Of a stretch of 64,000 nt of DNA, positions 55,800-64,000 are shown piece after piece. The DNA lies in contig JABMCL010002470.1 of assembly GCA_018857735.1 (NCBI GenBank), forward strand, positions 532,001 through 596,000. Reading direction: 5' to 3'. Under the pieces are notes generated by a model. The model saw nothing but the letters and a program-made list of their open reading frames with translations, was not told where the DNA came from and made no database searches. The stretch's first letter is position 1; each line of letters starts with the position of its first letter. The DNA is from Alviniconcha marisindica (taxonomy: Eukaryota > Mollusca > Gastropoda > Provannidae). Position numbers and translations under genes: made by a program.

Positions 55800-57400
55800 C
55801 ATGGCTGTTTTGCTGCTGCCTTCAGACATGTTCCCAAATATCCCGTCCTTGTCCCGTATTGCGTCTGCAATAGACTATTCCAGTTACTTTGAGTTAGACA
55901 AATGTTCACAAACAATTGTGGTAGCCTACATGACTCAAACATCTATTCATTTTATTCGAACTCAGAAACGACAGTCAGCCGACATTTTTCGAGTGGCAGC
56001 CTATAAGCTTCGTCGTCGACTGAATCTGTGTTCGGATCAGTTATGTCGCAAAAAGTTTTTATTTTATTTTGAAGTTATTGTTATGACGGACAGGGAAGAA
56101 CATTGTGCACAACCAATTATGTTAAGGCATCGCGGCAGGTGGTTTCAGTAAATACTGTTCAGTTAAAGTCTTGAAGCTGTTCTTTGTTACCAGAGGGTGA
56201 CACGAAGCCTCTCATGTTCTTAGTCCTCTCACTCCCAGTAGGACTCCTTCAAGACGACACAGCTAGTGTTAGCCGTCCCACACCTGTAAACTACGCTGTG
56301 CTATCTCCCACAATCAATCAAATCAATCAATCTTTTATTTTATGTCTGTTCACATCCAGGTGATATTAAACAACTATCTCCCACAGACGTTGCGCCAATA
56401 CCAAGTCCTAGGTGTCAGCCATGTGAACACAGATCAGATGCAGATAATCGTTTATCTTACGGTACACTTTGCGGATTCCGTCTTCAAATAAGCAAGTTGA
56501 GCTGTCACTGCTGCACCACCCTCCACCACCCCCACACGCACAGAGATACAAGGTCGCCGGTTTAGATCCAGAAGATCAACAGACTGTGTGTCCAGAAACC
56601 CGGTAAAGACTAAGTGTACATCCGAAACAATGACAGAAACTACACAGTGCCACAACGAACAATACAAACACTCTTTTCTCCCCGGCAACTGTCACAGCCT
56701 GGAACCACTTAGACAACAACACAGTCCACTCAGACAGTGCTGAGTGTTTCAAGTCACCAACATTCTTCACAAACTAGATTTCTTCAACAACAAGCAACAA
56801 CGCCTCTCCTTCTACAAGGCGGTTGAGGGGGATGGTGCCGGCCGTGCCTACAATCGACCAGTTCCTAAAACCTCTCCCAGCAAACAACAGAAGATTGGGC
56901 CAACCAAATTGCAAGACATTCCAGTAAAGAATGTCACAGACAGACAAACAGACTTTTTCAAGTACCTCATTCTGATATCGAACAGTACATGAAGACTTTC
57001 TTCGTCAGTACCACTATCTTCTTCTTCCGATGAAGACCATCGGCCAATAATCTGACAGTTACTGTCATTTTCAGGAGTTTGCGCAGCGGGAGAAAAAAAG
57101 AAGGGGAAAAAAAAGAAAAGGGGGATGGGGTGGGATGAGGGATGAAGGTAGAGGGCGGGAGGGGGTGGTGGTGGTGGTCTTTACGGCTGTGGGGTACGAT
57201 GACACCCTCGAAATGAAAGTGACAAGGGAGGGTGACTGTACTGCTTCTGAAGGGAGCTCGTTCAGAAGTCGTTCACCATCGACTGGAACATTTCCGTCAG
57301 CAACGACCAAGTGACGTCTCCACACTTGATGACTTACGAACGACTGACCGACACCTAAAGCACCACCTAAATCCCACGCACGCACTCCCCTCCCGCCACA
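55800..57400. other. intron, no gene seen
   Basis: Several open frames but none with splice sites or gene-like composition. A short (AATC)n lies near 56312-56332. Confidence 0.5.
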
Positions 57401-57407
57401 TTTTTAC

Positions 57408-57492
57408 CTAAAGCTATGTCCTGCGATGTATGGGATCAAGATCATGATTAAATTGGCTCTGGCTTCGGCCATGCACCGACTGACCACCAGCT
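57408..57492 (-). CDS. large gene, hydrophobic exon (27 codons plus 2+2 bases)
   Basis: The acceptor GTGTTGCGATACGCAG gives phase 1 entry; donor GTAAAA after TTTAG, phase 2. It encodes LVVSRCMAEARANLIMILIP and YIAGHSF. The segment ANLIMILIPYIAG is hydrophobic and could be a buried helix. The exon that precedes it in phase 1 was not found, so its link to the exons at 61.5-63.9 kb is open. Confidence 0.65.
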
Positions 57493-58216
57493 CTGCGTAT
57501 CGCAACACGTCGCAACAATGTCAGATTCTTTGATGTAAGCGACGTAGGCTGCAGAGAGAATTATTCGACTTGGTGTGCGCTTCGCTGCAGGTTAGAGAGA
57601 GAGAAAAAAAGATTAAATGTTTCATATAATCTTATATAAACTGCGAACAGAAAAATAGACATAAATACCTGTCAGCGAAGTCGGGTGCCAAATCTCATTC
57701 CAATGTTTTTGGGAACACAGTCACCAAACAGATTATCCGGAAGGCGTTTGCGTCGTATCTGTGTCATAAACCATGACGACGTCAAATGGCAGCTGACGTA
57801 TTTCCTTCGTGTTCTGATGTCACTATTCAGTGCTGATCTCGGCCAGCTGCTCCCGCCAACAGTAACCGAGAATATCGCCTGTATCCCTTTGCGTGTTTCG
57901 TTCTTATGGTTTTGTTACCGTAATATTCATATGGCCGATTTGACTAACAGAGGCGTGAATCACTTCTGTTCATTAGCTTTCCCAGGCAGAGCAGAACAGG
58001 GCTGTTTGCAGCCTGTTACATTCCAACCTATTTGCAGCTATGATTAGTTGAAAGAAATCGTCTTTTCAGGCGTCAGCTTCTTCGGAGGAATAATCACCAA
58101 TTTCTAGTCATATTTTACGTAGTTTTTAATGTTTTTATCGAGTTTACGTTCAATATATTAATGAGCCATGTGCAACATCAAATGTGTGAATATGGAACAT
58201 CAAACCGAGTCTATTT

Positions 58217-58504
58217 GAATCAACACACAAAGGAGTTAACTAACGCTCCAAATACGTCACACAAACACAACAACAAAGACCTGAGTCGCCTACGGTAACT
58301 CACCTGGCACGCGAGTAAATAAAAAAGGTACATAAACGTAGCGCTCGAAATACATCACACAAACGCAACAACAAGGACCTGAGTCACCTACGGTAGCTCA
58401 CCTGGCACGCGAGTAAATAAAAGGTACATAAACGACTCAGGTTTTTGTTGTTGTGTTTGTCTGATGTATTTCGAGCGCTAATTAACTCCCTTGTGTGTTG
58501 ATTC
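58217..58504. mobile_element. inverted-repeat element (MITE-like), about 290 bp
   Basis: Left arm 58217-58288 ('tgaatcaacacacaaaggag' ... 'aacaacaaagacctgagtcg') is matched by the reverse complement at 58431-58504 ('cgactcaggtttttgttgtt' ... 'aactcccttgtgtgttgatt'). Between them is a second direct copy of the left arm's inner part plus 'ctcacctggcacgcgagtaa'. A degenerate right-arm copy lies at 59048-59123. Non-coding. Confidence 0.7.
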
Positions 58505-58509
58505 TGCAC

Positions 58510-59340
58510 GAGAACTCTCGGCCTCATTCCATTTCATATCTAGTCTATTTGACTCAAACGAAACTATTTGAATCAGCTGTCAAGAAATGCACACATACTC
58601 GCCTTCGAACAGTAAATTTGATGGTCCTATAACAAATTTACTGTCAATATTGTGCATTTTGACAGAAATCCTTTTACATGCTCCTGCAAAGGGGGCAAAA
58701 AAGCTTTAATGATTTCAAATTTGGCACGTTTATTGGTCGTTTTCCGAGTGTCGGCGCGGCAAGCACGGCAGTGAAAGAGTTAATATGACAACACAAAACA
58801 TGCACACATGATCGGGGTAAACCCCTTACCAAGCAACAGACTGACGTGCAGGTGACGATGACAAATGAAAGTTGTCTCCATATCCTGTTTCAGTTAGGTT
58901 ACTGGTAATCGATCGATTGAGAGTATGGAAGTGTTGAATCAACACCGAAAATTTGCGCATAGTTTGTGTTGGGCTATTAAAATCAGCGTTTTTTTTAACC
59001 GTTTGAGCCTTATATTTAGTCGTATGCCAGGTGAGAGTTACCGTGGGCGACTCAGGTCTTTGTTGTGTTTGTGTGACGTCTTTGGAGCTCCAATTAACTC
59101 CCTTGTTTGTTGATTCTGCGCAGGCGCTCTGGGTCTCGTTTTCTTTTTAGACCGAGTCTATTTGAATAAAGACTTCCAATATTGCAAAGGAGAGGTGTTT
59201 TGTATATGCGTCCCGTCTTCTTTTGGTGGGTACGTTTTCCTTGTTTTTACCGCGAGTCTATAATAGCGCGACAGCATTTGATTTTTCTTTCTTTCTCTTT
59301 TACTCAACTTTGCTCTGCATGATTTAAATCTACGATGGTA
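58510..59340. other. intron, no gene seen
   Basis: No exon recognised; holds the degenerate inverted-repeat arm at 59048-59123. Confidence 0.45.
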
Positions 59341-59399
59341 TCATGTCATTATTAATTGACAGATCGTTTTTATGTTGTGTCTATATATGTGTTCTTGTG

Positions 59400-59403
59400 T
59401 GTA

Positions 59404-59495
<92 letters not shown>

Positions 59496-59645
59496 CGCGT
59501 GCGCTCGTGTATGTGTGTGTGTATGAGGATGACGGAGAGAGAGAGTGCGTGGTACGAGACCTTGTATAGTGGGTGTGTGCGCGCGCGCGCGTATGTGCAT
59601 GTGTCCGTGCGTGCGCGTGCGTGTGTGTATGTGCGCGCGCTCGAG
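59400..59645 (+). repeat. (TG)n and CG-rich microsatellites
   Basis: About 45 TG units at 59406-59491, followed by mixed CG/TG tracts including (CG)n at 59579-59590. Confidence 0.97.
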
Positions 59646-60250
59646 CCCTTGTATAAGTGTCTGCATCTGGCATGTTTCAGTAAATTCAGCGCTATTTGTC
59701 AATGGATACTGTTAAAGCACATCCGTCCCTTCCGGCACACGCTCGAACACACAGGTATACTCTTTCTCTCCCACCCCCTCTCAATCACATCTTGTAAATC
59801 TGTAACACGTTCAGACAAGACGCTGCCTGACGTTTTTAAATATGTCTGAATATATATATATATATATAATATATACAATTCTACCATAACAAAGAAAATA
59901 ATTCATAGATACTTTCGAGTGGAATCCAGCAAAAGACAAATTAGCACAAAATAGACAATGTATCGTTGCATATATCAGTCAAATGGTGTGAAATACACAA
60001 CAATACACCATTACTAGTCGTCTGTCAAACATGAAACACTATGAAGTGTTCAGCCACGTCTCTGGTCGCGATTACGAGTATCATTGGTTAAAAACGAAAA
60101 GATACGCGCATTATAAACTCTCAAATTCGGCTCCAATAGACGTTCTCTGGTCTTGGTCGGTCTCGGTCGGCCAGGTTACTTACTGTCTTGTGTTGACATT
60201 ACCTACTTGACTTGCTATGGATCTTGGTATGCCAGCTTTCTGTCTCAATC

Positions 60251-60328
60251 AACACAGATCTTCCGAAAAGCCTTCATATTTGATCCTTTTGAGGGTGTTA
60301 CCACCGTTAGTTCCGGTGTGGTCTTCGG
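60251..60328 (-). CDS. candidate exon of the large gene, tentative
   Basis: The acceptor AACGTTTCCAGCAACGCTGCAG gives phase 0, matching the phase-0 end of the 61632-61537 exon. The frame reads PKTTPELTVVTPSKGSNMKA, then FRKI, before a stop. I could not find a donor that leaves in phase 1 as the 57492 exon needs, so either the exon is wrong or another exon is missing. The left border given is approximate. Confidence 0.3.
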
Positions 60329-60373
60329 CTGCAGCGTTGCTGGAAACGTTTTTGCAGAGTTCCACAAGTCGTC

Positions 60374-61318
60374 ACTTCCTGCGTGACGACCACCTTGCCT
60401 GACACCCATCTCGCTCAGCCTGCGTGACGACCACCTTGCATGACACCCATCTCGCTCAGCCTGCGTGACGACCACCTTGTCTGACACCCATCTCGTTCAG
60501 CCTGCGTGACGACCACCTTGTCTGACACCCATCTCGCTCAGCCTGCGTGATGGTCACCGTTGCGTAACACTCAGAGTTGCTGGGAAAGGTTTTTGCAGAG
60601 AGTTCCACCAGTCGTCACCTTCTGCGTGACGACCACCTTGCCTGACAGCCATCTCGCTCAGTCTGCGTGACGACCACCTTGCCTGACACCCATCTCGCTC
60701 AGTCTGCGTGACGACCACCTTGCACGACACCCATCTCGCTCAGCCTGCGTGATGACCACCTTGCATGACACCCATCTCGCTCAGTCTGCGTGACGACCAC
60801 CTTGTCTGACACCCATCTCGCTCAGTCTGCGTGACGACCACCTTGCCTCACACCCATCTCGTTCAGTCTGCGTGACGACCATCTTGCAGGACACCCATCT
60901 CGCTCAGTCTGCGTGACGACCACCTTGCCTCACACCCATCTCGTTCAGTCTGCGTGACGACCATCTTGCAGGACACCTATCTCGCTCAGCCTGCGTGACG
61001 ACCACCTTGTCTGACAGCCATCTCGCTCAGCCTGCGTGACGACCACCTTGCATGACACCCATCTCGCTCAGCCTGCGTGACGACCACCTTGTCTGACAGC
61101 CATCTCGCTCAGCCTGCGTGACGACCACCTTGCATGACACCCATCTCGCTCAGCCTGCGTGACGACCACCTTGCATGACAGCCATCTCGCTCAGCCTGCG
61201 TGATGACTACCTTGCAGGACACCCAGAGTTGCTGGGAATAGATTTTGCAGAGTTCCACCATTCGTCACCTACTGTGTGACGACCACCTTGCATGACACCC
61301 ATCTCGCTCTGCGTGACG
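60374..61318. repeat. 41-bp minisatellite, about 20 copies
   Basis: The unit is 'cctgcgtgacgaccaccttg' plus 'catgacacccatctcgctca' and g. Variants alternate (catgacaccc, tctgacagcc, cctcacaccc), which gives pairs of units a higher-order look. Two longer inserts, 'ttgctgggaaaggtttttgc' near 60578 and 'ttgctgggaatagattttgc' near 61227, repeat the sequence flanking the left end. Non-coding. Confidence 0.95.
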
Positions 61319-61370
61319 ACCAACAACTGCCTGACCTTGAACCCTTACGACAAAGGCCTTGCATCGTCAG

Positions 61371-61371
<1 letters not shown>

Positions 61372-61426
<55 letters not shown>
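61372..61426 (+). repeat. C homopolymer, 55 bases
   Basis: Uninterrupted run of C on the plus strand (G on the minus strand), about 50 bp from the end of the 41-bp minisatellite. It is the longest mononucleotide run in the window; its exact length may be affected by sequencing or assembly. Confidence 0.9.
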
Positions 61427-61428
<2 letters not shown>

Positions 61429-61536
61429 CCCGTCCTGCTGACTGTAGGCGAAGTGCTGTGTGTCCCGCAATGCAGCCATCTTCGTGGCGGCTGGCCCCAA
61501 GCTTCAGGTGTTATTCTCTCCAAAAGTCGTCCCCAC

Positions 61537-61632
61537 CGTTCCGTACTTGGTCTTAATTTTTTGCTTGCGCCGCTCTTGATTCGGGGCTGCTGGCTGCGGC
61601 GGTGGCGGTGGCGGCGCTGCAATGGGTGGCGC
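61537..61632 (-). CDS. large gene, Pro-rich and basic exon (32 codons)
   Basis: The acceptor TTGACGGTTGATGTGCAG gives phase 0; the donor GTGGGG after GGAACG is phase 0 but weak. It encodes APPIAAPPPPPPQPAAPNQE and then RRKQKIKTKYGT. The polyproline followed by a basic cluster looks like a flexible linker. A second donor-like GTACGG upstream would leave in phase 2. Confidence 0.5.
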
Positions 61633-61824
61633 CTGCACATCAACCGTCAACAGCACTGGAATGATACTAGTTGGTGAGTGTATGTGTGGAGAAGGAGGAT
61701 GAGACACAGAGAGGGAGAGAGGGGGGGGGGGGGGAGTGTGAGGGAGAAACAGGGAGATAAAGTGCAGACAGGAGAGTATGTACGCGACACAGAGAAAATG
61801 AGACGAGAGAAATGGGGACACGGG

Positions 61825-61827
61825 GTG

Positions 61828-61920
<93 letters not shown>
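61825..61920 (+). repeat. (GA)n microsatellite
   Basis: About 43 GA units with one GAAA interruption. Confidence 0.97.
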
Positions 61921-62014
61921 CTTGCGCAAATGAGTGACAGAAAGAAATGAGAAACAGATCACGAGAAAAAGGGTGGGAGACGGCAGAAAAAGGTGACAGC
62001 TCGCGCGCGACTAG

Positions 62015-62019
<5 letters not shown>

Positions 62020-62075
<56 letters not shown>
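62020..62075 (+). repeat. (TG)n microsatellite
   Basis: About 26 TG units. Confidence 0.97.
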
Positions 62076-62145
62076 CCGCGTTTGGGTGTCACCATCTTCG
62101 GGCCTCCGACAAGCCTTCATGAAGGCCGGTGTCTCGTAGACCTAC

Positions 62146-62346
62146 CACTGTCGCCAGGTCAGCCAACGTTTTCCGGCGTCCTTTATTGTGTTCGCGTTTG
62201 GATTTAGCTGCCCCGGGCTTGCTCTGACTTGTTTTGGTGTCTTGCTGTGGCTGTGGCGTTTTGGCCGGGACTGCTGCGGGTTCTGCTTCTGGTTTGGGCA
62301 TTTCTGTATGGCTTGTTTTAACTTCGGCTTCCGGCTTCGGCGCTTT
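62146..62346 (-). CDS. large gene, Lys/Pro/Glu linker exon (67 codons)
   Basis: The acceptor TTTTGTTTTCTTGCAG is very strong; donor GTAGGT after ACAGTG; phase 0 at both ends. It encodes KAPKPEAEVKTSHTEMPKPE, a Pro/Gln-rich middle (KTPQPQQDTKTSQSKPG) and a basic end (KREHNKGRRKTLADLATV). It is disordered by composition, with KPEAE repeated. The size matches the phase arithmetic exactly. Confidence 0.72.
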
Positions 62347-62706
62347 CTGCAAGAAAACAAAATTGCCAAAGTCCTATGTATGCCACGTCATTCTCTTTTT
62401 TTCACCGTTACTCTGTTTCACGTCACGGCCCGCCTTCTCTCACCCACCCTTTCTTCCAAGACTGTTCTGTGTTGTCCCGCTTTCGGTGAGTCCGAGGGCC
62501 GTTCATACTGGCTAGGTCACTGCGGGTCACGTAATCGAAATTGAACTGGTTACAGTATTGACTTGGGGTCATTCTTCATGAGCTAGGTAACGGTGGATCA
62601 AGACTCGGAGATGGAAAGTGAGGCTGGGTTGCCATTAAGTCTCGTGACCAGCCGTGACGTAGCTCATTAAGAATGACCTCAGGTCGATACTGTGCCCACC
62701 AAACAC

Positions 62707-63434
62707 CTGGCGGCTTACTAGCGTCAAAATTACCTGCTAAATTGTGTAATTATGTGCAGATAATTACAATTACATGCATTATACGCATGTAAGCCGTTGG
62801 CATTGAGTGCCAAAAGACATATTTATTAACCATGTAGAGATAATTAGTAACTATGTTGAGATAATTAGCAATTAAATTACACTTTCCTGCTTCGCCCAAC
62901 GGCATACTAGCGTCAAAAGCACACATTTAGAAATGATCACGGACAAGGCACGCGCGAAGGACGGGCCAGTCAATGCTCAGCTCCGGTTTCGCGGCGATTT
63001 TATTGCGCGGGAATCATGTCCCCTGCAGCACAGTGGCTCTGCGTCGATTTTCAGATTATTATTTTTATTCAATAAATTGAACTTAGCAGCAAATATGACT
63101 GCACTGCGTCAAAAGTTGCGCTACGCTATCGGCAACAGTCATTGCTTAAAAGAAAACAGGAAGTGATGACAAGCCCGCGCATGCACACTTACGCTGTTTC
63201 AACATAAATTAATAATTGTGTGGATATCATTGAAATTATGTGACTTGCCGCAAGTAAGGCGTTAAAAGTAGCACGAAAGGCTCATCATTAGTAAATATGT
63301 GCAGATAATTACTAATTATATTAAGATAATTATTAATTATATCCTTTTGACGCAAGTAAGCCGTTAACTGTGTGAGGCAATTACTAATTATGTGCAGTTA
63401 ATAATTATGTCTTCTGACGCTAGTAAGCCGCCAT
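62707..63434. mobile_element. fold-back/MITE-like element, about 730 bp with perfect 17-bp inverted ends
   Basis: GGCGGCTTACTAGCGTC at 62709-62725 is the exact reverse complement of GACGCTAGTAAGCCGCC at 63416-63432. A second, inner inverted pair lies at about 62898-62918 (ACGGCATACTAGCGTCAAAA) and 63344-63366 (TTTTGACGCAAGTAAGCCGT). The interior is rich in 'taattatgtgcagataatta'. No transposase frame is seen, so it would be non-autonomous. It sits in the intron between the 63863 and 62346 exons. Confidence 0.75.
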
Positions 63435-63639
63435 ACAATCTCGCTTTCGATCTCATTACTGACGTATTTTCAGTATGTAACTTGATCTTTATCGTAATAA
63501 GTCATGCCAATTAATCATCTCTTACAGGTCCATTCATCTAACTACCAAAAGCTCATTAATCTAAAACAACATGTAAACAGAACACCAAAGCAACGTCAAA
63601 GCATTTTAATAATGTAATTCACTAACTCAAAGTCAAGTC

Positions 63640-63722
63640 TCTCTCTCTCTGCTTGCCTTCCTGCCTGCCTGCCTGCCCCTCCCCCCCTCTCTCTCTCTCC
63701 CTCCCTCCCTTCCTCGCGCGCG
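63640..63722 (+). repeat. pyrimidine-rich CT/CTGC/CTCC tract and CG run
   Basis: (CT)n, (CTGC)n and CCCT units followed by GCGCGCGC, within 50 bp of the SKWT exon donor. Confidence 0.9.
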
Positions 63723-63770
63723 CATACACATGTTCATACTATTACAAGGCAAACTTATCAGTACACTGAC

Positions 63771-63863
63771 CGAGACCGATGACCTTTCTTGGCTAATATG
63801 CCTTGCTCGCTCAAAGTCCTCAGGTGTCCACTTGGAGTATGGCTTGCTCATGAAGGCATCTGG
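63771..63863 (-). CDS. large gene, SKWT-motif exon, N-terminal copy (31 codons)
   Basis: The acceptor GGTTGTTCCTTTGCAG is strong; donor GTCAGT after GTCTCG; phase 0 at both ends. It encodes PDAFMSKPYSKWTPEDFERA and RHISQERSSVS. It shares PYSKWTxxDFExAR with the exon at 38900-38799. This is the most upstream exon in the window; earlier exons and the start codon must lie beyond 64000. Confidence 0.72.
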
Positions 63864-64000
63864 CTGCAAAGGAACAACCAAAACACATGTCTATCGCAAG
63901 CTGGACAAAAACACATTTTGATGAGCACAATTCCATCAACGATGGGCTGACAGTATTACTGATGTGCAATATTTCGAACACCTGTCGAACCTGGACCAAA

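Noticed and set aside
55801..56151. 116-codon plus-strand frame
   Set aside because: No recognisable family, and the window shows only intron context here.
57685..58047. 120-codon plus-strand frame
   Set aside because: No domain, no repeat match, no splice context.

Overview
This is a gene-poor, intron-rich animal nuclear sequence. It has very long (TG)n, (GA)n and (CACG)n microsatellites, homopolymers up to 55 bases, many minisatellites, tRNA-derived SINEs and decayed CR1/Jockey-like LINEs. Together with a CYB561 gene whose introns contain such repeats, this suggests a marine invertebrate, most likely a lophotrochozoan such as a gastropod mollusc. That assignment is inference. I see no bacterial or viral genes and no CRISPR array.

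Left part, 1-17.6 kb, plus strand. One well-supported gene lies here, a cytochrome b561 of the CYB561 type. It has four coding exons (7421-7634, 11150-11352, 11869-12023, 12514-12664) encoding 240 residues with all four haem-ligand histidines. Its upstream sequence and introns hold a broken LINE, a SINE and nested repeats. Its 3' flank carries three successive minisatellites, two of which look complementary to each other. From 13.5 to 21.4 kb I see only AT-rich intergenic or 3' UTR sequence and repeat debris.

Right part, 22.4-63.9 kb, minus strand. I could assemble a chain of phase-compatible exons into what looks like one very large gene that begins beyond the right edge. Seen 5' to 3' it encodes: an exon with the motif PYSKWTxEDFExAR; Pro/Lys-rich linkers; a cysteine-containing globular-looking region (57.5-48.8 kb); an acidic/Lys stretch with an N-glycosylation sequon; one clear transmembrane helix (45.3 kb); and a low-complexity tail of up to about 2,400 residues. 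The tail contains Lys/Ser/Gly repeats, a second SKWT exon, a Thr/Pro repeat, Lys-rich blocks and about 50 copies of an 8-residue repeat (HGEASPLR type). I do not recognise the protein. The joining phases agree at every junction from 57.5 kb to 22.4 kb, which is the main support. The link from 61.5 to 57.5 kb is unresolved. The two genes converge.

The most interesting material is in this second gene: exon-level duplication of the SKW motif, a family of three exons sharing an ATGTCT acceptor, a coding minisatellite with a 720-bp higher-order duplication that stays open in several frames, and two places where a stop codon coincides with a possible 5' splice site. Repeats inserted in its introns include a SINE about 12 bp from a splice donor, a fold-back element with perfect 17-bp ends, and a 41-bp minisatellite next to a 55-base C run.
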